Assembly (NCBI GenBank): GCA_023251875.1 | Contig: JAHEXY010000007.1 | Span: forward strand, 272,105-336,104 | Origin: Bacteroidota bacterium | GTDB lineage: Bacteria; Bacteroidota; Bacteroidia; JAHEXY01 | Reading direction: 5' to 3' | DNA length: 64,000 bases | Shown here: positions 27,767 to 34,635 of the stretch, one piece after another | Layout: every line of letters starts with the position of its first letter | How positions within the stretch are numbered: the first letter of the stretch is position 1 | Notes under the pieces: model-generated | Told to the model about the DNA's origin: nothing | What the model saw: only the letters and a program-made list of their open reading frames with translations | Database searches by the model: none | Made by a program: the position numbers and the translations under genes

Positions 27767-27813
27767 AAATCTTAAGCCCTCGCAGCAAGCTTTGCTACAA
27801 GGGCTTAAGATTT
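27767..27813 (-). terminator. Perfect 14-bp hairpin, likely the original tRNA-Asp terminator
   Basis: AAATCTTAAGCCCT at 27767-27780 pairs perfectly with AGGGCTTAAGATTT at 27800-27813; the loop itself can pair (AGCAA/TTGCT). On the minus strand it begins six bases after the tRNA 3' fragment at 27820-27843, so before the element inserted it would have stood directly behind tRNA-Asp. The following T-run is modest. Confidence 0.6.
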
Positions 27814-27819
27814 AAAGAT

Positions 27820-27843
27820 GCGGTCCGGACGGGACTCGAACCC
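27820..27843 (-). other. Left attachment site: 24-base copy of the tRNA-Asp 3' end
   Basis: GCGGTCCGGACGGGACTCGA plus ACCC is identical to 45248-45271 inside tRNA-Asp and in the same orientation. Outside the 24 bases the two sites diverge at once. This is the expected duplicated core left by tyrosine-recombinase integration into a tRNA 3' end. Confidence 0.88.
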
Positions 27844-27887
27844 TATCCAAACCTTATTCAAATTCAATGTATTACAAAAGGCTATTC

Positions 27888-27906
27888 AAAAACTCCAACG
27901 AATAGC
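27888..27906 (+). repeat. Arm-type repeat, left end copy
   Basis: AAAAACTCCAACGAATAGC differs at one base from 45123-45141 and also matches the inverted copy at 45098-45113 over its core. It lies 45 bases inside the left attachment site. Likely integrase or accessory-factor binding site. Confidence 0.65.
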
Positions 27907-28078
27907 CAACTAATTTCATTTTATTTTGCAAAAATGTAAAGAACGTCTTGCTTTGTTTTGCGCTGTAAAGATAATGCAACTTTGTGGAAAATAGAAAACC
28001 ACTATTTAAAGAATATCAAAAACTTTTAAAAGATTATTCCATGTTCCTATTTAACGTATTTAATGAATAAAAAATTTA

Positions 28079-28137
28079 GCCCTCCCCTAGTTCCGGTTTT
28101 TTATTTTCGACTTTCCTTTTTGCAAACGGGGAGGGGT
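28079..28137. repeat. GC-rich palindromic repeat inside the element
   Basis: CCCTCCCC at 28080-28087 and GGGGAGGGG at 28128-28136 flank a T-rich 40-base loop. Core like the repeat at 2573-2606, so the chromosomal repeat family also occurs on the island, just downstream of the abiEii stop. Confidence 0.5.
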
Positions 28138-28188
28138 ACTTTAGGTGGTATTAATCCTTGTACATACAGATGCATTGAACCAATTATG

Positions 28189-28974
28189 TTAAAGCAATTC
28201 TATTAATTTTTCACGTACAAATATCCATGCCTCTTGCATGTCAAATTTTGTTTCCGGTTTAAGTAAACTATTTATGTCGTTAATAAATTCGTTTCTTTTC
28301 ATTTTTTCTTCCATATTCAATAAAAATTCTCTTTTGCTTACTTTGTTCTCTTCATGCTCCATGTATTGCTTGAATGCTTTAATAATACGTTCAGGATTTG
28401 CGGTAGTTACAGTCAATACCTGATATAAATCAAATAAATCTCGCCCTTTTTTTCGCTGGTACAATGCCCTCATTTTAGTACCCATTAAGTCTTCTATTTC
28501 AAATGTTGTAACATTACATTTGCCTTTGAACCATAATGATGAAATAGAAAAAGGAAGATTTTGATAACCATAAACTGAAAAATGTTCACGACAATTAATT
28601 TCTATTTTTAATTTCATTTGAATTTTGGGAGCTATTTCAGACTCGTATCGAAAAACAATAGTGTTGTTAAACGCTTTTTGATTTATTTTTGGTTTCCCTA
28701 AAAAATCTAATTTTTCTCTTAAACGGTCAATGATTATACCAATTGCAGATGGTTTTATTTGAACCAAATCAATATCCTCAGAATAGCGCAAGGGAGATGG
28801 AAAATAAAGTTTGTACAAGGCAGTTCCTCCCCTAAAGGCAAGGTTCTCCGCTAATATTTTATCTGAAAATATTTCAATTAGGGCACGGCAAATAACAATA
28901 TCCTGCTCTACTTGCTCATTGGTTTGCCAAGGGACAATATTTTTCCATGCAATTATATCTGAACGTGGTATCAT
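28189..28974 (-). CDS. abiEii: AbiEii-type nucleotidyltransferase toxin (first pair)
   Basis: Toxin of a type IV-like toxin-antitoxin/abortive-infection system; characterised members (AbiEii, MenT) are nucleotidyltransferases that arrest growth, MenT by modifying tRNA acceptor ends. The 261-residue protein shows the family motifs FRGGTALYKLYFPSPLRYSE and DIDLVQI (GG/GS, then DxD at about residues 47-73). The C-terminal helical part includes FEIEDLMGTKMRALYQRKKG RDLFDLY split around residue 165-180, also standard (the Lys and the DxxD-like segment). It overlaps the antitoxin stop by four bases (ATGA). Appears intact and full length. Confidence 0.9.
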   Translation of the reverse strand: MIPRSDIIAWKNIVPWQTNEQVEQDIVICRALIEIFSDKILAENLAFRGGTALYKLYFPSPLRYSEDIDLVQIKPSAIGIIIDRLREKLDFLGKPKINQKAFNNTIVFRYESEIAPKIQMKLKIEINCREHFSVYGYQNLPFSISSLWFKGKCNVTTFEIEDLMGTKMRALYQRKKGRDLFDLYQVLTVTTANPERIIKAFKQYMEHEENKVSKREFLLNMEEKMKRNEFINDINSLLKPETKFDMQEAWIFVREKLIELL

Positions 28975-29786
28975 AAATCACTTTCCGGGTTAGCATTAAT
29001 TATTATTTTCCAATCAGCATCAACTGGCAACCCAGAACGTTTTCCGCCAGCATGCAAAGGTACTCTTATTAGTTTTTTATTTTTTATCTTTTTGCGTATC
29101 GCAATTGCAATCTCTTTCTTTCCAAGAATTTTTTCACTTATGTAGCCCAAACGCTGAATAACTGCTAAGGGTAAATTTTTTTTGAACAATGATTGCAATT
29201 TAATCGGATCAACCACATCCAGCAATTCGTCAAGTAAGGTAGCAACCCTGTTAAGGCCCCCAATTCTATTTTCAAAATGCACAATATCTAATGCCGTAAG
29301 TTCCGGATCAGAAACTTTTACATATCCTGTTTCGGTTTTTTTGCTAATAATTCCCGATGGTGAAATTTGGGTTTTTGAAATAAAATTTATTTTATGCCCT
29401 TTTACCAGCTTGCTACGTAAGGGAGGCAAATTGGTAACTATAAAAAATTCCTGCGCTTGCTGGTGAGATGCCCCATGCAGGGCGGCTGCGCTGAGCAAGC
29501 CAACATAATATGGCCTTTTTAAATATGCCATTAGCGAATCAATAAATGAAATTACCGGCAGAAGCCCCCTACTTGCATATTCTACCGGCACAATTACATA
29601 AAAGCCTTTATGAACAGAGACTATTTTATTTTTTTTTACCAAACGATTTAAACCCATTTGAAGAGCAGAATTGCTCAGCGACTTAAATTCTTTTCTAATT
29701 TGTGTTAATGAAAAAGTATATTTTCCTTGATTTTGGAGATTCTCGATAAAGTGTAATAGATAATTATATTCTCTCTCTTGCTTCAT
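28971..29786 (-). CDS. abiEi: AbiEi-type antitoxin/repressor (first pair)
   Basis: Winged-helix antitoxin that neutralises AbiEii and represses the operon. The 271-residue protein has an N-terminal wHTH (about residues 5-70, TFSLTQIRKEFKSLSNSALQ, LVKKNKIVSVHKGFYVI) followed by the AbiEi C-terminal antitoxin domain (YYVGLLSAAALHGASHQQ, FIVTNLPPLRSKLVKGHKIN, VSDPELTALDIVHFENRIGG). This is the classical AbiEi layout. The upstream spacer contains a 22-base imperfect inverted repeat at 29792-29846, starting six bases before the ATG, the sort of site AbiEi proteins bind cooperatively for autorepression. It is the first gene of the pair and is translationally coupled to the toxin. Confidence 0.88.
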   Translation of the reverse strand: MKQEREYNYLLHFIENLQNQGKYTFSLTQIRKEFKSLSNSALQMGLNRLVKKNKIVSVHKGFYVIVPVEYASRGLLPVISFIDSLMAYLKRPYYVGLLSAAALHGASHQQAQEFFIVTNLPPLRSKLVKGHKINFISKTQISPSGIISKKTETGYVKVSDPELTALDIVHFENRIGGLNRVATLLDELLDVVDPIKLQSLFKKNLPLAVIQRLGYISEKILGKKEIAIAIRKKIKNKKLIRVPLHAGGKRSGLPVDADWKIIINANPESDL

Positions 29787-29791
29787 TTTGT

Positions 29792-29846
29792 GTGTTAATT
29801 TTTGCGAAAAATACTACATTGTGATATATTTCGCAAAAAATAACAC
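29792..29846. promoter_or_regulatory. Inverted-repeat operator of the abiE pair
   Basis: Left arm 29792-29813 (GTGTTAATTTTTGCGAAAAATA-type) and right arm 29825-29846 are reverse complements at 19-20 of 22 positions, separated by 11 bases. Core TTTTTGCGAAA/TTTCGCAAAAA. It lies between the abiEi start and the preceding 150-base spacer, which holds nothing else I can identify (29847-30001). Confidence 0.68.
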
Positions 29847-30001
29847 AGTTTTTTATATTACGACTACTTTTTAATGACCGGTATATTCCTATTTTTATTA
29901 AAGGGAAGAATAACTGTTTATAAAATATTCGAGCTTACGTTTTCGTAAACACCAAATATTTGTAAACATGAAAAGAAAATAATATGGGAAGTGAGAAAAT
30001 A

Positions 30002-30364
30002 TTATTTAGAAAGATCTCCTTTTATCTTTTCAGCTTCATCTAACACGTTTAACAATAATTTATTTACAGGACAGCTCGCCTCGTTCTCAATTGTTTTATT
30101 AGCCTGTTCGGCAAGTTTGCCATAAAATTCATATTTAGTAATATGATCCAGTTCTGATTTGAATAAATCTCTTAACTGATAAAATAACCAGCTTAATTCT
30201 TTTGCATGTATTGTAACAACAAAAGTGATAGAATCATTTTCATTAGTTTTTTTATTTACAATACAAACATCAGCTCCTCCAAATAATTCTGTGGTTTTAG
30301 AAATAGCAGTAATATCATTCTGTTGAATGAATTGTTTTAGGTCGTTAATTGTTTTGAGTTCCAT
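30002..30364 (-). CDS. Small acidic protein of unknown function at the end of the defence cluster
   Basis: 120 residues from the ATG at 30362-30364 (MELKTINDLKQFIQQND); the frame extends 21 codons upstream to 30427, where it would overlap the preceding gene. I do not recognise a family. It has a small alpha/beta start with a Gly-Gly-Ala turn (ELFGGADVCIVNKKTNENDS), a beta strand IDTFVVTIHAKEL-like, then helices; no Cys/His cluster or catalytic motif, no membrane helix. It lies 37 bases after the Mrr-like gene on the same strand, so it is probably the last gene of that transcript. It could be an accessory or immunity component, but nothing in the sequence proves this. Confidence 0.6.
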   Translation of the reverse strand: MELKTINDLKQFIQQNDITAISKTTELFGGADVCIVNKKTNENDSITFVVTIHAKELSWLFYQLRDLFKSELDHITKYEFYGKLAEQANKTIENEASCPVNKLLLNVLDEAEKIKGDLSK

Positions 30365-30401
30365 AATAGATTTGATTTTTTTAAAGATTAGTCTTAAAAT
30401 A

Positions 30402-31397
30402 TTAGTTGTTATTTTTGTTGTACTCAAGAATTATTTTTTGAACTTGTTCCGGCAATCCCTTTTCTCTGCATAATCTTAAAATAGTTTCCTTCTCCCAAAG
30501 TAAAACTCGTTTTCTTTTGAAAAGATCATGTCTAAAAATAAACTGCTTTGCGCCTTCAGTAATATCTCCAGAAACAATCAAAAGAATATGATCCGGCTTA
30601 ACTAAAGAATTTGATTCAGTATCGGGCATTTCCCACTCTAATTGAGAAGATGTTTGATTTAAAATATGATTTACATTTTCAAGTAATTTGTTGCTATTGG
30701 CCTTAATATCTCCCCTCTTTACTTGTCCAGAAAAATATAGAAAATGCCCTGTTGGAATTTGTAGTTTCATTCTCTGAATATCCTGACCAAACTCCAATGA
30801 CTTATCTTTATGTCCTTTGGCTTCGGCAGTGTTGAATCCTAGATGTCTTAAAAGGGGAACCACAAGAATTTGCGTAAACTCATCTTCAGTAGCTATCCTT
30901 ATAAATTTTTCCAGTTGTTCAATTGAAATGAATAAGGGTTGGTGCTGTTTAATTAAGTCCTGAAATTCTTGCTGAATATTTTGTTCGGCATTTTCCTCAG
31001 CAAATTTCGTAATATCTTCTTCGGTTTTATTTAATAATAAATTTGAATCTATTGAAAACCCATGCCAATTTACAAATCCTTTTTGCGAACGTAAAAACGT
31101 TGTTATCTCATCAATAGAAAAATTTTCTCCATTTTGTGAACGAAAGTCAACATAGATAATTTCTTTCATCGCACCAGCAAAATCAGAAGAATAGATGAAG
31201 TGACTTTTTATTCTATCGATAACGAAGTAATAGTTACATGGCTTTCCTATACTAAAATTAGAAAAGGGAATATTAGTTTTAATAGCAGATTCTTTATATT
31301 TATCGTAATACTTTGAAAGGAATAAATTTATTTTTTTTCTAAGAGTCGGCTCATTCAAGTTACCGCCTGATAAATGTAAAATTGAATTAAAGTCCAT
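30402..31397 (-). CDS. Mrr-like PD-(D/E)XK nuclease-domain protein
   Basis: 331 residues, probably the cutting subunit of the cluster. The N-terminal about 150 residues are unassigned. The C-terminal half has the restriction-endonuclease-like fold signature of the Mrr group: the helix EDEFTQILVVPLLRHLGF (173-190), an acidic residue in LEFGQDIQ (D206), then SGQVKRGDIK with the QxK variant of the (D/E)xK motif at 225-227. The next strands (DHILLIVSGDITEGAKQF) and the Trp/Glu tail fit the fold. The Q-x-K spacing is as expected for Mrr-type enzymes acting on DNA. Assignment is by motif reading, not alignment. It lies 28 bases after the helicase gene and is read in the same direction, so it is likely co-transcribed. 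Confidence 0.68.
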   Translation of the reverse strand: MDFNSILHLSGGNLNEPTLRKKINLFLSKYYDKYKESAIKTNIPFSNFSIGKPCNYYFVIDRIKSHFIYSSDFAGAMKEIIYVDFRSQNGENFSIDEITTFLRSQKGFVNWHGFSIDSNLLLNKTEEDITKFAEENAEQNIQQEFQDLIKQHQPLFISIEQLEKFIRIATEDEFTQILVVPLLRHLGFNTAEAKGHKDKSLEFGQDIQRMKLQIPTGHFLYFSGQVKRGDIKANSNKLLENVNHILNQTSSQLEWEMPDTESNSLVKPDHILLIVSGDITEGAKQFIFRHDLFKRKRVLLWEKETILRLCREKGLPEQVQKIILEYNKNNN

Positions 31398-31425
31398 CTT
31401 GGTTATTTTTTAATTATTTGTTTTT

Positions 31426-34400
31426 TCAATTAAATCCTTCACTGCAAATTGTGCGGATTATCATTTTCTCCGTTTCTATTCCCTTTTCCTGAAAATTTAA
31501 TATTCGTGCTGCTTCAATCAATCTTTGCAATGCTTCAAACAAAATATCATCCGGAGGGTTTTCCCTTCTTAATCTTCTTAACTGGCTCTTTGCATAGTCA
31601 GGAATCTCTTTACTGAAGACTTTGTAAAGTTCATCTACTTTCTTTTGCCAAAACAGGTTGTTGTTAAAAAGATTGAATGAAGCTTGTAAGCGATCAAGAA
31701 AATATTTCTGTTCTGATGTTATTTGCGTGCTTTCAATTTCTGCTTGTCGCTTTTTTAATTCTTCTTTGAAATGGTTGTAAACCATTTTCAATTCTTCATT
31801 GTGTTTCACAAAATCAAACTCAACCGCTTGCGGTTGAGTTTGTGTTGCTTCAATCATTGTAAGTATTTCAGCAATACTTTCGTTAATGATTTTTCCATCG
31901 AAAAAATACAAGCGGTGCAAATTTCCTGAGGCGAGATACGCATACAATCCTTTTTGAGAAACGCTGCAAGCGGTGCGCAATCCATCTTTCAGATTTGTTA
32001 TTCGTTTATACTCCGCTGGATTTTCTTTTTGCAGTGCGTAGAGAATGTGTTCTGCTTTATCAAAGATTGTTGAAATGGTATCGTCTGCCTCTAAAATATT
32101 TTCATCTCTGTCAGAGTAAATTGCAAACACACTTTTTTCATTCAGTATTTCTTCTTCTGAAAGTATCTTGTGGTCTTCACCGAAAATTTGTTGTATCTCA
32201 TTTATTCTGTGCTGCACTCTGCCTTGCAAATCCAAATGCTTTTCAATTCTTGTGTCGGGTAAGAAATTAAATACTTCAATTACATCTGCTGTGCTTCCTA
32301 TTCTGTCAACCCTACCTATTCTTTGAATCAACCTTACTGGATTCCAATGGAAATCATAATTGACAAGTATCCGTGCATCCTGCAAGTTTTGACCTTCACT
32401 CAAAACGTCCGTGGTGATTAAGTATTGAATTTCTTTTTCGTGCTGCCCTAAACCTGCTTTCGTTTGTGAGTTCGGAGAGAATCTCCGAATGATGCTTGCT
32501 TTCTCTTGGCTGTTAGCTGTCTTTGATGAAATGCGATTGATAACAACATTGGGAAATTTTTTGCTGAGTTCACGATGCAAAAAATTTACTGTGTCGGAGA
32601 ACTCGGAGAACACTAATATTTTTTCTTTACCGAATTTCTTAATAACCTTCTCTAAAAAAACATTGAACTTTTTATCTTTCTCTACATCAGAATAAATTGG
32701 CTCAACCAATTTTTTCACTTCTTGCAAAACTGCCATATCAGCATTGATAGCATCTTTCAACTTTTCAATTTCAAAATCATCGTTGCTGTATTTGTTGATT
32801 CTGCTTTCATCAAAATCTTCTGGCTTGTCTGCATCAAGGAACAGTTCTAACTGTTCCGCTTTGCCTGTGATTACATAACCCTGTGCAATGGATTGCAGAA
32901 TGAAGTTGTGCCGTTTCAACATTCGTTCAATGGAAACATAGAATGATTCAACTGAACTTTCAAGTCGCTTGAACAAAAGAACTTTTAAAAGACCTCGCAC
33001 CAATTCACCTAAGTTTGACAAACCGATATACTCTCTCCGCTTTGTTTCACCCTTTTTTAAAAAACTTGTGAGGTCGTAAATGGAATACCTGTAACGGTCT
33101 TTACTTTTTTCTTTGAAGAGTTTATTTATCAGTTCATCATAGATGCTGTTCTTTCCGTTCTCGGAATATGTTTCATCAATGTTATATTCAAGTGTGTTGA
33201 GCTTGCGGTCGGGGAAATTTATCTTCACATCCGCATAGCGGGGTGAAGTTTGTATGTCTTTTCGGGTGCGCCTGATTAAAAAATTCTGGAGCAACTCAGC
33301 AATTTTATCAGGATTGGCTTGGTGCTGCTGAAAATATGTTTTCAGATTGTTGGGTGAAATATTGAGAGTTGTAACATCGCTTTGATGAAACAATTTTACC
33401 TGATGGTAAATATCAAACACGGTGTTGTTCTGCGGTGTTGCTGTAAGCAAAATAACTTTCTTGCCCTGCAAGTAAGGAGCTAAAATTTTGTAACGCTGTG
33501 CATCGGGATTGCGGAAGTTGTGTGATTCATCAATCACTACCACTCCGTAACCATCGTATTCAGGCACATCGTTCAAAGTAAAATGTTCGTTGTTGTCTTT
33601 GTAAAGTAGTTCACTGTAAGGAAGAATTTTACACCGAAGGTGAAATTCATCCTTGTAGTCCTCCCACATTTTTGTTAATGAAGCAGGGCTAATAATCAGT
33701 GTGGATTTTTGTTTGATTGACCAGTAGTAACTAATGAGCGCAATGGCAATGTAGCTTTTGCCTAATCCGACTACATCAGAAATAAATACTCCGTTTTGCT
33801 GACTGTCTTTGCCTTCCAAAATATCCAATGCCCGGTTGTAAGCATCTTTTTGAAACGAAAAAAGTTTGCTTTGGTCAAATGCAGTTAGTGAACTGTGTTC
33901 TTTTATTTCAATTCGCTCTTTTACTAAGTGGTAAAGTGTTTTGATGTAAATGTCGTAAGGTGTAACCTGCATCTTGAACCAACTTTCCTTCACCACATTC
34001 ATAAATAGTTCATTGAAGTCCTCTGATTCTTCCCAAAGGTTTTCAAACCATTTCTGCACTTCCTGATAGTCGTTGGGATTGGTAATTTTGACATTCAGTT
34101 CAGAATTGTTGCTCAGTCCGCTTATTGAAAGATTGCTGCTGCCAACTATTGCAATGCCTTCTAAATAATTTGTGTCGGGCAAGTCAAATAAATATGCTTT
34201 GCTGTGTAGTGTTCCTTTGGTGTAAACTCTGATGTCAATTTTTTTATCTCGTATCAATTCCCATAGGGCTGACAAACCTTTTTCAGAATGTTCATTCTGC
34301 TCCATCAATGCAAGGTCTTCTGAATATTCTCCTTGTGTTTGTGAAAGCAGTTTTCCTTTCCGACTTTTATTTTGCAACCGTTGACCTCTAAGTTCAACCT

Positions 34401-34635
34401 CAGAAAGTTCTTTGCTGATATGACCTTTTACTAATTCCTCAACCGTTTGTTGATTGGTGCGGTTGCCGATAATCAGTTTCAGTGTTTTTATTTTATCCAA
34501 CTTTTCTCTGATTGCTTCAAAGCCGGACAGATAAAAATAACCAACAGCCATACGGCTGAACTCTGCTGTATCAAGTAACTTGTTGATGTGGTCAACAAGT
34601 AAGTTGTCTTTCTTATTGTCAATTATGCTGCTCAT
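31426..34635 (-). CDS. SNF2-type helicase with N-terminal phospholipase-D-like nuclease domain
   Basis: 1069-residue DNA translocase/nuclease. Residues about 1-210 are a PLD-like domain with one HxK site (LHSKAYLF, 143-150) and the following GSSNLS (165-170), so a single half-site that would act as a dimer. Residues 255-500 and 660-860 form an SF2/SNF2 motor: Walker A VVGLGKS near 294, ISPASL, DESHNFRN (369-376), LLTATPQNN, then LVFSEFSDTVNFLH, VLSEGQNLQ and RLIQRIGRVDRIG. The C-terminal 200 residues are helical and unassigned. The same PLD-SNF2 fusion occurs in restriction-like and DISARM-related loci. It overlaps the methyltransferase stop by four bases (ATGA), so the two are translationally coupled. 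Intact, no missing motor motif. Confidence 0.9.
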   Translation of the reverse strand: MSSIIDNKKDNLLVDHINKLLDTAEFSRMAVGYFYLSGFEAIREKLDKIKTLKLIIGNRTNQQTVEELVKGHISKELSEVELRGQRLQNKSRKGKLLSQTQGEYSEDLALMEQNEHSEKGLSALWELIRDKKIDIRVYTKGTLHSKAYLFDLPDTNYLEGIAIVGSSNLSISGLSNNSELNVKITNPNDYQEVQKWFENLWEESEDFNELFMNVVKESWFKMQVTPYDIYIKTLYHLVKERIEIKEHSSLTAFDQSKLFSFQKDAYNRALDILEGKDSQQNGVFISDVVGLGKSYIAIALISYYWSIKQKSTLIISPASLTKMWEDYKDEFHLRCKILPYSELLYKDNNEHFTLNDVPEYDGYGVVVIDESHNFRNPDAQRYKILAPYLQGKKVILLTATPQNNTVFDIYHQVKLFHQSDVTTLNISPNNLKTYFQQHQANPDKIAELLQNFLIRRTRKDIQTSPRYADVKINFPDRKLNTLEYNIDETYSENGKNSIYDELINKLFKEKSKDRYRYSIYDLTSFLKKGETKRREYIGLSNLGELVRGLLKVLLFKRLESSVESFYVSIERMLKRHNFILQSIAQGYVITGKAEQLELFLDADKPEDFDESRINKYSNDDFEIEKLKDAINADMAVLQEVKKLVEPIYSDVEKDKKFNVFLEKVIKKFGKEKILVFSEFSDTVNFLHRELSKKFPNVVINRISSKTANSQEKASIIRRFSPNSQTKAGLGQHEKEIQYLITTDVLSEGQNLQDARILVNYDFHWNPVRLIQRIGRVDRIGSTADVIEVFNFLPDTRIEKHLDLQGRVQHRINEIQQIFGEDHKILSEEEILNEKSVFAIYSDRDENILEADDTISTIFDKAEHILYALQKENPAEYKRITNLKDGLRTACSVSQKGLYAYLASGNLHRLYFFDGKIINESIAEILTMIEATQTQPQAVEFDFVKHNEELKMVYNHFKEELKKRQAEIESTQITSEQKYFLDRLQASFNLFNNNLFWQKKVDELYKVFSKEIPDYAKSQLRRLRRENPPDDILFEALQRLIEAARILNFQEKGIETEKMIIRTICSEGFN

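Larger units (their letters stand above)
27844..28188. other. Non-coding left end of the element
   Basis: No credible gene. Contains the arm-type repeat at 27888-27906, itself within the inverted repeat GGCTATTC (27880-27887) / GAATAGCC (27900-27907), and the GC-rich palindromic repeat at 28079-28137. The open frame crossing 27727-27939 runs through the attachment site and is not considered real. Confidence 0.6.

Noticed and set aside
27727..27939. Open frame of 70 codons across the left attachment site
   Set aside because: Runs through a terminator hairpin, the tRNA 3' fragment and the arm-type repeat; composition is dictated by those sites.
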